Of a stretch of DNA of 8,311 nucleotides, positions 1-6,114 are shown one piece after another (within the stretch, counting starts at the first letter, position 1; each line of letters begins with the position of its first letter). Below the pieces are notes generated by a model, which saw only the letters and a list, made by a program, of their open reading frames with translations, made no database searches and was not told the origin of the DNA. Source of the DNA: Kiritimatiellia bacterium (lineage in GTDB: Bacteria; Verrucomicrobiota; Kiritimatiellia; RFP12; UBA1067). Made by a program: the position numbers and the translations under genes. The stretch is taken from positions 1 through 8,311 of the forward strand of contig JAQWAM010000036.1 of assembly GCA_028707675.1 (NCBI GenBank), read 5' to 3'.

Positions 1-2
1 TC

Positions 3-338
3 TTCTCGTTCGGCACCAACGACCTTACGCAGATGACCTGCGCCTTTTCGCGGGATGACGCCGGCAAGTTTCTGGGCGAGTATGTGTCTCGGGGCTTTTA
101 CGAGTATGACCCGTTCCAGGTGTTGGATCTTGATGGCGTGGGGCGCATGGTCGAGATAGCTATCAAATACGGACGCGGCGTCAAGCCCGGATTGAAAATC
201 GGAGTCTGCGGCGAGCACGGCGGCGATCCGAAGACCGTGGCTTTCTGCCATGGGCTTGGGTTCAGCTATGTGAGCTGTTCGCCTTACCGTGTGCCCATCG
301 CCCGCCTTGCGGCGGCGCAGGCCGCGCTGAAGGGATAG
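3..338 (+). CDS. ppdK: Pyruvate phosphate dikinase, C-terminal fragment (5' end outside window)
   Basis: The reading frame is already open at the window edge, so this is the last 111 residues of a protein whose family is usually near 870-900 residues. PPDK interconverts pyruvate + ATP + Pi and PEP + AMP + PPi in the cytoplasm. The fragment is the end of the PEP/pyruvate-binding TIM barrel. It begins with [10 protein letters not shown], whose Asn is an active-site residue in the family, and contains [10 protein letters not shown], which carries the catalytic Cys that protonates/deprotonates pyruvate. It closes with the family-typical [19 protein letters not shown]. The internal ATG at 33 lies inside the conserved motif and is not a real start. 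The stop TAG lies 4 nt before the next gene, so the two are probably co-transcribed. PEP synthase or enzyme I of the PTS are less likely, because the GTNDLTQ and CGEHGGDP spellings are PPDK-like. Confidence 0.93.
   Translation, partial: FSFGTNDLTQMTCAFSRDDAGKFLGEYVSRGFYEYDPFQVLDLDGVGRMVEIAIKYGRGVKPGLKIGVCGEHGGDPKTVAFCHGLGFSYVSCSPYRVPIARLAAAQAALKG
330..335 (+). promoter_or_regulatory. Ribosome binding site for the acetyltransferase gene
   Basis: AAGGGA lies 7 nt before the ATG at 343, inside the last codons of the dikinase gene. It supports that start and suggests translational coupling. Confidence 0.6.
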
Positions 339-342
339 CCTC

Positions 343-846
343 ATGCAAGAGCAGAAAGGATGCGAAATCCGCCCGGCCAAGCTTAAGGATGTGGAGCATA
401 TCTTTGACCTGATCCGGAAGCACGAGAACGATCTGATCGTGCGCTCGGTGGGGGATATCACCCAGAACATCGACAGGTTCGTGGTGTGCGAGAGCGAAGG
501 GCGGGTGGTCGGATGCGCGGCTTGGAAGATACTGCCGGAGATCGGCGATCCGGAGAAAGCCTCGGTCGAAATCCAGTCCGTGGCGGTATCAGGCGAATAC
601 CGGCGCAAAAACATCGGATCTCTGATTGTCGCGGAGATATTTAGGAGGGTCAGGCCTTTCGAGCCGGTTCAGGCGATCGTGCTGACTTTCGCCCCAGAGT
701 TTTTCCGTTCGATCGGCTTCAAGGAGATAGCTAAGACTCAGGTGATGCATAAGCTTTACATGGGTTGCATCAACTGCACCAAGCACGCCAATCCTTTCAC
801 CTGTCCGGAAATAGCCATGGCCATGGATCTGCGTAAAAAACAATAA
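343..846 (+). CDS. argA: GNAT N-acetyltransferase, short N-acetylglutamate synthase (ArgA-like)
   Basis: A 167-residue stand-alone GNAT domain, resembling the short N-acetylglutamate synthases that lack the amino-acid-kinase domain of classical ArgA. These enzymes transfer acetyl from acetyl-CoA to glutamate, the first step of arginine synthesis. Residues 8-25 ([17 protein letters not shown]) form the N-terminal GNAT strand and helix. [17 protein letters not shown] (76-92) is the acetyl-CoA pyrophosphate loop, and [10 protein letters not shown] (117-126) is the typical C-terminal GNAT segment. The tail holds three cysteines (142, 145, 154) in GCINC...TCPEIAM, a pattern I associate with short ArgA proteins and a possible metal site. 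The gene starts 4 nt after the dikinase stop and ends 11 nt before glutamine synthetase, which fits glutamate as substrate. The fold is near certain; glutamate specificity is inferred from motif spelling and context. Confidence 0.72.
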   Translation: MQEQKGCEIRPAKLKDVEHIFDLIRKHENDLIVRSVGDITQNIDRFVVCESEGRVVGCAAWKILPEIGDPEKASVEIQSVAVSGEYRRKNIGSLIVAEIFRRVRPFEPVQAIVLTFAPEFFRSIGFKEIAKTQVMHKLYMGCINCTKHANPFTCPEIAMAMDLRKKQ

Positions 847-847
847 C

Positions 848-853
848 GGGGAG
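848..853 (+). promoter_or_regulatory. Ribosome binding site for glutamine synthetase III
   Basis: GGGGAG (within GGGGAGAG) lies 4 nt before the ATG at 858. It is the best Shine-Dalgarno match in this block and fixes the glutamine synthetase start. Confidence 0.65.
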
Positions 854-857
854 AGTC

Positions 858-3035
858 ATGAACAACCGCTACGCCGCGATCCGTTCTGTCGCCGCCGCAA
901 CGGCGCGTTACGCGCCTGCCGACACCGGGGCGCTGAGCGCGATGCAGGAAAGTTTCGGCAGCCATGTCTTCAGCGACGCCGTGATGCGCCAGATGCTGTC
1001 CGAGAAGGCATACCGTAAAGTCAGGCGCACCATTCATAATGGCGAACGTCTGGACGTTTCGGTTGCGGGCGAGGTGGCGGAGGCGATGAAGAAGTGGGCG
1101 ATCAAGCAAGGCGCCACGCATTACGCGCATGTCTTTTATCCGCTGACCGGTCTGACGGCCGAGAAGCACGACTCTTTTCTGTCGCCGGACAACAAGGGCG
1201 GGGCGATCGCCAGGTTTTCGGCCAAGCAGCTTGTCAGCGGAGAGGCCGACGGTTCGAGCCTGCCTTCGGGCGGACTGCGCGCGACTTTCGAGGCCCGCGG
1301 CTACACGGCGTGGGACGTCACCAGCCCGGCCTACATTCTGGAGTGCGCGGGCGGACGCACGCTTTTCATCCCGTGCGCGTTCTGCGCCACCACCGGCGAC
1401 GCGCTGGACAAAAAGACGCCGCTGTTGCGTTCCATGCAGGCGCTGGACCGCCACGCGCGGCGGATATTGAAGCTGTTGGGAGAAAAAGACGAGAAGGTTG
1501 ACGCCAACGCAGGCTGCGAGCAGGAATATTTTCTGGTTGACCGCAGGATGTTCCTGCTGCGCCCTGATCTGATAAGCGCCGGCCGCACACTCTACGGCGC
1601 CAAGCCGCCCAAAGGGCAGGAGATGGAGGACCAGTATTACGGTGCCATCAACGAGCGCGTGCTGGCCTTCATGATCGAGTGCGAGGCTGATCTCTACAAA
1701 TTGGGCGTTCCGCTCAAGACGCGGCACAATGAAGTGGCTCCGGGTCAGTTCGAGATAGCGCCGGTTTATGAGCAGGCCAACATCGCGTCCGACCATCAGC
1801 AATTGATCATGTCGATCCTGCAGCGTACGGCGACTAAGCACGGTTTCGTCTGCCTCTTGCACGAAAAGCCATTCAAAGGTGTTAACGGCTCCGGCAAACA
1901 CGTCAACTGGTCACTGAACACCGCGCGCGACAACATGCTCAACCCCGGCGAGACGCCGGAGGAGAATGCCAGGTTCATGCTGTTCTGCGCGGCGGTGATA
2001 AGGGCGGTCTCGCTGCACGGCAGCCTTTTGAGGGCGTCGGTGGCGCACGCGGGCAACGATCACCGGCTGGGGGCTTGCGAGGCTCCGCCTGCTATAATAT
2101 CGATATTTTTGGGCGAGCGGCTCACGGAAATTTTTGAGCGCGCGGCGGGATCTGCGCGCAAACCCAAGGCGGGCGGCAAGGCGCTGACGCTGGGCGTGAA
2201 TTCCCTGCCGCCGCTGCCGGTCGGCGACGGCGACCGCAACCGCACGAGCCCCTTCGCGTTCACTGGCGGCAAGTTCGAATTCCGGGCCGTTGGTTCGAGT
2301 CAGTCAGTGGCCGGTCCGCTCATGGTGCTGAACGCGATCGTGGCCGACTCTTTGGACTACATCGCCACTGCTTTGGAAGCGCGGGTCAAAAAGAGTGCGG
2401 GCGGTTTGAACGACGCGATCCAGTCAATTGTGCGCGAGGTGTGGCAGGAGCACCGGAGAATAGTTTTCAACGGCGACAACTACGCGCCGGAGTGGCATGC
2501 CGAGGCGCTGAGACGAGGGTTGGGCGATCTGCCTTGCGCCACGGACGCCCTGTCGCAGTTTGTCACAGATGCGACGATAGGAGTCATGACCCGCCAGAGC
2601 GTGCTGACCGAGCGCGAGCTGCGCGCTCGCCACGAGATCTATCTGGCGCGTTACATACACGACATCGCGGTCGAGGCGCGGCTTACGCTCGAAATTGGGC
2701 GCACCATGATCCAGCCTGCGGTGGCGGCCGCGCAGTCGGGCTTGGCCGACGCGGCGTTGAAGCTGCGAGAATTGGAGTTGCCTGCCGACACCTCTTCTTT
2801 AGCTGAAATCAGCCGCTTGGCCGTAGCCTTGCAGGAGGAACTGACCACGCTGGCCTGTGCCGAGCGCGAATTCGATGCCCACAAAGGCTGCAAGGCGGAA
2901 CAGGCGCGCTTCATGCGCAACAAAATCATTCCGGCCATGGACCGCGTGCGCGAGGTAGCCGACGCTCTGGAAGGTCTTGTTGATGACGCGCTATGGCCGC
3001 TGCCGACCTATCAGGAAATGCTGTTCATCCGCTGA
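858..3035 (+). CDS. glnN: Glutamine synthetase type III
   Basis: A full-length 725-residue enzyme, matching the 700-730 residues usual for GSIII and far longer than GSI (about 470). It makes glutamine from glutamate, ammonia and ATP in the cytoplasm; characterised GSIII enzymes are dodecamers. Visible signatures are the N-terminal GSIII-specific region, [20 protein letters not shown] near residues 92-111, CEQEYFLVD near 219-227 with metal-binding glutamates, [12 protein letters not shown] from 291, and the catalytic [13 protein letters not shown]...[10 protein letters not shown] from 327. [15 protein letters not shown] and [15 protein letters not shown] follow, and the helical C-terminal domain ends in [14 protein letters not shown], the normal GSIII terminus. 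No frameshift or missing catalytic motif is seen. It sits 11 nt after the acetyltransferase gene, consistent with one operon. No NtrC- or GlnR-type site could be identified. A decayed methyltransferase fragment starts within a few bases of its stop codon, marking the edge of the accessory island. Confidence 0.97.
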   Translation: MNNRYAAIRSVAAATARYAPADTGALSAMQESFGSHVFSDAVMRQMLSEKAYRKVRRTIHNGERLDVSVAGEVAEAMKKWAIKQGATHYAHVFYPLTGLTAEKHDSFLSPDNKGGAIARFSAKQLVSGEADGSSLPSGGLRATFEARGYTAWDVTSPAYILECAGGRTLFIPCAFCATTGDALDKKTPLLRSMQALDRHARRILKLLGEKDEKVDANAGCEQEYFLVDRRMFLLRPDLISAGRTLYGAKPPKGQEMEDQYYGAINERVLAFMIECEADLYKLGVPLKTRHNEVAPGQFEIAPVYEQANIASDHQQLIMSILQRTATKHGFVCLLHEKPFKGVNGSGKHVNWSLNTARDNMLNPGETPEENARFMLFCAAVIRAVSLHGSLLRASVAHAGNDHRLGACEAPPAIISIFLGERLTEIFERAAGSARKPKAGGKALTLGVNSLPPLPVGDGDRNRTSPFAFTGGKFEFRAVGSSQSVAGPLMVLNAIVADSLDYIATALEARVKKSAGGLNDAIQSIVREVWQEHRRIVFNGDNYAPEWHAEALRRGLGDLPCATDALSQFVTDATIGVMTRQSVLTERELRARHEIYLARYIHDIAVEARLTLEIGRTMIQPAVAAAQSGLADAALKLRELELPADTSSLAEISRLAVALQEELTTLACAEREFDAHKGCKAEQARFMRNKIIPAMDRVREVADALEGLVDDALWPLPTYQEMLFIR

Positions 3036-3054
3036 TTCCGCGCGTTCGAGCGGC

Positions 3055-3285
3055 AAACTATCGCGTTACGGCACCGGGATTTATCTGCTGTACAACGGCA
3101 TTCTTAAGGACAAGTCGCCGGACGGCGGGAATGTGCTGACGACGCCGGTGTTGTCAGTCCTTCCGAAACATGATGGCCCGAAGGTGATCTACGGCACGGC
3201 TTGTCGGTTGGGGGCAGCCCGGCTTCGGCATGAGGGCATCGTCTTCAAGCAGTTGCCGTACAAGCTGAAAGCGGACGCACGGTAA
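3055..3285 (+). pseudogene. Type III R-M DNA methyltransferase (Mod-like), C-terminal remnant
   Basis: The frame ending in TAA at 3283-3285 encodes about 76 residues that look like genuine protein but have no plausible start. The open frame runs back into glutamine synthetase, where it is only a shadow. The likely homologous part begins at KLSRYGTGIYLLYNG. It continues through GGNVLTTPVLSVLPKHDGPK and VIYGTACRLGAARLRHEGI to FKQLPYKLKADAR. From memory, this spelling resembles the extreme C-terminus of adenine-specific DNA methyltransferases (Mod subunits) of type III restriction-modification systems. The catalytic DPPY and SAM-binding motifs are missing, so it cannot be active. It ends 25 nt before higB. 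Family assignment rests on recall, but it is strengthened by the Res-like fragment on the far side of the toxin-antitoxin pair. Confidence 0.55.
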
Positions 3286-3287
3286 TA

Positions 3288-3307
3288 CATCAATATTGGT
3301 GTTGATG
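3288..3307 (+). promoter_or_regulatory. Candidate operator: inverted repeat at the higB start
   Basis: A perfect 6-bp inverted repeat, CATCAA (3288-3293) and TTGATG (3302-3307), is separated by 8 nt. It nests an 8-bp palindrome, CAATATTG (3291-3298). It lies 3 nt after the Mod remnant stop and 3 nt before the preferred higB ATG. HigA-type antitoxins normally bind such repeats to repress their own operon, so this is a reasonable autoregulatory site. No convincing -35/-10 pair was found beside it. Short palindromes also occur by chance. Confidence 0.35.
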
Positions 3308-3310
3308 GTT

Positions 3311-3664
3311 ATGGATTTTGTGGTAGAGTTCTTTGTTACGAGTGCGGGTGATTGTCCGGTGCGTGAATTCCTCGATGATCTCAAGGTGCGCGATCCGTAT
3401 GATTTCGCATCCGTCTTGGCGGGATTGGCGAAGCTACGGAACAGACAGTATCATCGCGAACCGCTTTCGAAAGCGTTAGACGGTGGTTTATTCGAGTTGC
3501 GTCATGTGGGCAAGCTGAACACGCGCATATTGTGGTTTTTTGTCCGGGGAAAAAGAATTATTGCCGTGCATGGCATCCGCAACAAGAGCCGGGCCATTGC
3601 GGTGCGCGACATGGCGGTTGCCCGCGAGCGTATGCGGGACTGGCGTGAAAGGCACGCGGAATGA
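3311..3664 (+). CDS. higB: HigB-like toxin (RelE superfamily, phage Gp49-like)
   Basis: A 117-residue RelE/HigB-fold protein. Toxins of this family are ribosome-associated mRNA endonucleases held in check by a cognate XRE antitoxin. The sequence has the family layout: MDFVVEFFVTSAGDCPVREF at the N-terminus, a helical stretch, GGLFELRHVGKLNTRILWFF in the core sheet, RIIAVHGIRNKSRAIAV with the basic residues typical of Gp49-like HigB, and a C-terminal helix (AVARERMRDW). The ATG at 3311 is preferred because it gives the usual family N-terminus. ATG 3305, GTG 3299 and TTG 3296 are in-frame alternatives, and none has a good Shine-Dalgarno sequence. Its stop overlaps the higA start as ATGA, so the pair is translationally coupled in toxin-first order. 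It appears intact, unlike the genes on either side. Confidence 0.88.
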   Translation: MDFVVEFFVTSAGDCPVREFLDDLKVRDPYDFASVLAGLAKLRNRQYHREPLSKALDGGLFELRHVGKLNTRILWFFVRGKRIIAVHGIRNKSRAIAVRDMAVARERMRDWRERHAE

Positions 3665-4002
3665 AAAAGACGAATTTTGACACTTATCTTGACGAACAGC
3701 TTGCAGATCCGGCATTCGCTGAACGGTTTGCAACGGCGGGGGCCTCGTGGGATGTGGCTTTGCAGATTGCGGCCCTACGTGAGAGAGCCGGGTTGACGCA
3801 AAAGGAACTGGCCAAGAAACTGCATACGTCGCAGCAGCAAATTAGCCGGTTGGAATCGCCGGCCTACGAAGGGCATTCCATAAGCATGCTCAGACGGGTG
3901 GCGCGCGCCCTTAATGCCGAAGTCAAGGTGGTCTTCGAGCCTGAACATAGAAGACGCTCTGCCGTCGTTGCAGAGCCGAAGGCAAGATACGGTAAATCAT
4001 GA
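3661..4002 (+). CDS. higA: HigA-like XRE-family antitoxin
   Basis: A 113-residue DNA-binding protein that is the expected antitoxin of the preceding HigB. Residues about 35-85 form an XRE helix-turn-helix: IAALRERAGLTQKELAKKL, then TSQQQISRLES as the recognition helix, then SMLRRVARALNAEVKVVFEP. The first 30 residues (NFDTYLDEQLADPAFAERF and ASWDVAL) match the N-terminal extension common in antitoxins paired with Gp49-like HigB. The ATG overlaps the higB stop, and AAAGG at 3648-3652 lies 8 nt upstream. The TGA stop overlaps the ATG of the following Res remnant, so the antitoxin is coupled on both sides. It probably neutralises HigB and represses the operon. The basic tail after residue 95 (EHRRRSAVVAEPKARYGKS) is poorly conserved sequence. 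Confidence 0.9.
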   Translation: MKKTNFDTYLDEQLADPAFAERFATAGASWDVALQIAALRERAGLTQKELAKKLHTSQQQISRLESPAYEGHSISMLRRVARALNAEVKVVFEPEHRRRSAVVAEPKARYGKS

Positions 4003-4172
4003 TACTTAAGCCCTATCAGGAAGATGCTCTGGATTGGCTTGAAGTGTTTTTCAAACACTGCAAGACGAGCAGCAATCCGCGCTTTGCCTACGAGGAAACG
4101 ACCAAGGACTGGCCCGTGATCCGCGCCAAGCTCGGAAAAGCCCCAGAGGCGCAGTTTAAAATCAACAATTGA
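3999..4172 (+). pseudogene. Type III restriction enzyme Res subunit, N-terminal remnant
   Basis: A 57-codon open frame begins with ATG overlapping the higA stop (ATGA) and ends at TGA 4170-4172. It reads MILKPYQEDALDWLEVFF, then KHCKTSSNPRFAYEETTKDW, then VIRAKLGKAPEAQFKINN. The opening resembles the start of Res subunits of type III restriction systems, DEAD-box-like helicase/endonucleases of roughly 900-1000 residues, in which an 'LK.YQ..AL' segment precedes the Walker A loop. Walker A (GxGKT), the helicase motifs and the nuclease motif are all absent, so this is a stump left by deletion. The last 10-15 residues are probably junction sequence. The perfect overlap with higA suggests the full-length gene was once the next operon member. 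Identification is from a short stretch and is moderate only. Confidence 0.5.
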
Positions 4173-4232
4173 AGTCACGCCTCAGCAGCGTCCAATAGAA
4201 GGCATAGGTAGTAAGGTGGTGTTTTGACGATG

Positions 4233-4238
4233 AAGGAG
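4233..4238 (+). promoter_or_regulatory. Ribosome binding site of the murI-like remnant
   Basis: AAGGAG lies 8 nt before ATG 4247. It is a strong Shine-Dalgarno match that selects ATG 4247 over the in-frame TTG at 4244. The 74 nt between the Res remnant stop and this ATG hold nothing else I can recognise. Confidence 0.65.
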
Positions 4239-4246
4239 TTTCGTTG

Positions 4247-4881
4247 ATGAAGAAAATACTGATTGCCGCGGTCGTCGTGTTTGAGACGTTTGCGGTCGCG
4301 ACCGCGGACAAAGCGCCAATAGGGGTTTTTGATTCCGGGGTGGGCGGATTCACCGTCCTCGAGCAGATGTTCGCGATGGATTTATACGACAACGCGACCG
4401 GTGAGCGTAAGCCCGATGGATGTCCGGACTTCGAGCGCGAACGTTTCGTGTATTTCGGCGACCAAGCGAACATGCCCTATGGCGATTATTCCGCCGCCGA
4501 CAAGAGCGACTACCTTAAAAAGCTTATTGTCGACGATGCCGAGTTCCTGCTGGGCAAGAAGGCGAAGATCAAGGTCTTTTCGCAGGGATGCGCCGGACTT
4601 GCCGATGCTGTCGAGGCCGACTCACCCAAGGCGCATGAAATCGCCAAGGCCAATCTCCGCGTTCATCTCGATTCCCGCGCCGGGGGTTGATAAAAGGTTC
4701 CTTGATAAAGACGGCAGACTCACGCGCGCGGTCAAGTACGGGCGTGAATTGTCCGATCCGACCGTTTGGACGTTGCCGAAGCCCTATTCGGTCGGGGCGG
4801 CGGAGAAAAACGAATTCATCCGCCGTTCGCTTCCCTTGGTTTGGCGCGAGATATGCGCGGGCGCGGAAAAGCCGGGCAAAC
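4247..4881 (+). pseudogene. murI: Secreted glutamate-racemase-like gene, internally deleted and frameshifted
   Basis: The opening frame runs 4247-4690. It starts with a signal-peptide-like MKKILIAAVVVFETFAVATA and continues with APIGVFDSGVGGFTVLEQMF, the glutamate racemase (Asp/Glu racemase fold) N-terminal signature with its active-site Asp-Ser. RFVYFGDQANMPYGDYSAAD follows and matches the FGD..xxPYG segment. After KKAKIKV the expected IACNTATA catalytic-Cys motif is missing. The text jumps to SQGCAGLADAVEADSPKAHE, which looks like a later part of this family. The frame stops at 4688-4690. In the +1 frame, VDKRFLDKDGRLTRAVKYGR (from 4686) and RRSLPLVWREICAG look like the family's C-terminus. 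The second catalytic region (CTHYP) is not found. The result is a two-deletion, frameshifted remnant, probably inactive. Similar exported MurI-like proteins occur in Bacteroidota/PVC bacteria; their role is unclear to me. The 3' limit is approximate. Confidence 0.68.
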
Positions 4882-6114
4882 CTGTTGCATTTCTACGAGG
4901 GTTTCGAAATGTGCGGTGCGCGGAAACATGTCAAACATTTTGACGCGGCGGATGCGGTATGGGCCGCGCAGCAGGATATGCAGGTCGCGGGCGAGGGTTG
5001 CGGGGGCGCATGAGACATAGAAGATGCGGCGGATGCCGCTAGCGGCGAGCATAGTCGCGACAGATGGCGGCAAACCTTCACGCGGCGGGTCGACGATGAC
5101 GGTGGCGGTGTCGGGATTTTTGATCCGCGCGGTCCAACTGTCAGAGTCGCGTCCGATCTCGCCGCAGATGAAAGTGGCCGGCGCGCCCAAGGAGCCGGCG
5201 TTAAGCCGGGCGGCGGCGACGGCGGCGCGGCCTGACTCGACACCGGTCAGGCTGGCGCCGCCCGCCGCCATGCAGGCGAAGCCGAGAACGCCTATGCCGC
5301 AGAAGAGGTCGAGCACCTCAGGCGCTGGCGGGCCCTCCGCGAACCAGGCGGCCACGGTGCGCGTCAGCTCATCACCCACTTGCGGGTTAACCTGGAAAAA
5401 ACCGTCGCAGGGCACACGCAAAGCGCCTGCCGGGGTATTTTCGGTGAGCAGCGCAGCATGGGGCGGCGGCAGGGGTCTGCCGCTGTCCGCCCAGCAGAGC
5501 GCGCCGTCTTGCGGCGTGTGGCGAAAGGTGATGTTAGCGCCTTCACGCAGCGTGTGCGTTGCGTCGGAGGCAAGCAGTTCGGCGAGTGCGGTGTTGATGG
5601 CCTCGCAGGCCAGCGGGCAGGCCGGAATCTCCATTAGGCGGTGTGATTGCTCAAGCATATAACCCAAGCGCATGCCGCGGACTGCGCGTTTAGTGTGCAA
5701 TACGATCTTGTTGCGGTAGTGCAGCGGCAGGGGTGACGGCAGCGGCTGCAAGATCCCGGCGTCTTCGATGCCGGGCATGCGCCGCAAAAACCCTTCAAGT
5801 TGAAGCTGTTTGGCCTCCACTTCAGCAGCATAGTCCAGATGGTCGTAAACGCAGCCGGGGACGCGGCATAAGGCGCCGTCTTCCGGGTCGGCGACGCGGC
5901 AGCATGGCTTGATGCGGCGCGGCGATGATTCGATGACATCCAGCAGCTCGGCGCGCGCGTAATTCTTTTTTTTCAAGATGACCCGCGCCGTGACCGTCTC
6001 CTCCGGCAATGTGCCGGGAATGAATACCACCATTCCGTCGGCGCGCGCGACCCCGTCGCCGCCGTAGGCGAGGCTTTCGACGCGGCATTCAAGGCTGTCG
6101 CCAACCGCGATCAT
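4816..6114 (-). CDS. rlmD: 23S rRNA (uracil-5-)-methyltransferase, RlmD/RlmCD type (TrmA family)
   Basis: A 432-residue SAM-dependent RNA m5U methyltransferase. Residues 1-62 are a TRAM RNA-binding domain (SLAYGGDGVARADGMVVFIP). Cysteines 71/72, 83, 88 and 166 are in the right places for the RumA-type [4Fe-4S] cluster, although C83-x4-C88 differs from the usual CGGC. GFFQVNP, then VLDLFCGIGVLGFACMA and GVESGRAAV form the SAM site. IVDPPREG follows, with YVSCAPATLARDL carrying the catalytic nucleophile Cys369 and HFETL carrying Glu404. The family normally ends near LVEM (409); here 23 more residues are read across the murI-like remnant on the other strand. The start overlaps the miaB stop as ATGA, giving a coupled RNA-modification pair. 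The target base (U1939, U747 or tRNA U54) cannot be told from sequence. The TRAM domain and cluster cysteines favour RlmD/RlmCD over TrmA. Confidence 0.9.
   Translation of the reverse strand: MIAVGDSLECRVESLAYGGDGVARADGMVVFIPGTLPEETVTARVILKKKNYARAELLDVIESSPRRIKPCCRVADPEDGALCRVPGCVYDHLDYAAEVEAKQLQLEGFLRRMPGIEDAGILQPLPSPLPLHYRNKIVLHTKRAVRGMRLGYMLEQSHRLMEIPACPLACEAINTALAELLASDATHTLREGANITFRHTPQDGALCWADSGRPLPPPHAALLTENTPAGALRVPCDGFFQVNPQVGDELTRTVAAWFAEGPPAPEVLDLFCGIGVLGFACMAAGGASLTGVESGRAAVAAARLNAGSLGAPATFICGEIGRDSDSWTARIKNPDTATVIVDPPREGLPPSVATMLAASGIRRIFYVSCAPATLARDLHILLRGPYRIRRVKMFDMFPRTAHFETLVEMQQVCPAFPRPRISRAKPREANGG

Noticed and set aside
756..1901. A 381-codon open frame on the - strand opposite glutamine synthetase
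   Set aside because: It lies entirely under the acetyltransferase and glutamine synthetase genes, has the Arg/Ala/Gln-rich composition of a GC-rich antisense shadow, and shows no recognisable domain.
2977..3285. Treating the whole open frame from 2977 as a gene
   Set aside because: Its first part overlaps the conserved glutamine synthetase C-terminus out of frame. Only the part from about 3055 looks like real protein, and it has no start codon of its own, so it is called a remnant.
3253..3288. A sigma-70 promoter for higB (TTGCCG ... TAATAC)
   Set aside because: The spacing between the two hexamers is 24 nt, too long for a normal -35/-10 pair.
3036..4246. Insertion sequence or transposase remnant explaining the island
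   Set aside because: No transposase motif, terminal inverted repeat or target-site duplication was seen. Deletions within a former R-M operon explain the fragments better.
4881..4943. Extension of the murI-like remnant to the stop at 4941-4943
   Set aside because: From about 4885 the opposite strand encodes the conserved HFETLVEM end of RlmD, so the + strand frame there is shadow sequence.
5024..5662. A 212-codon + strand open frame inside rlmD
   Set aside because: It is antisense to a clearly conserved methyltransferase, low in complexity (Ser/Ala/Pro-rich), and has no family signature.
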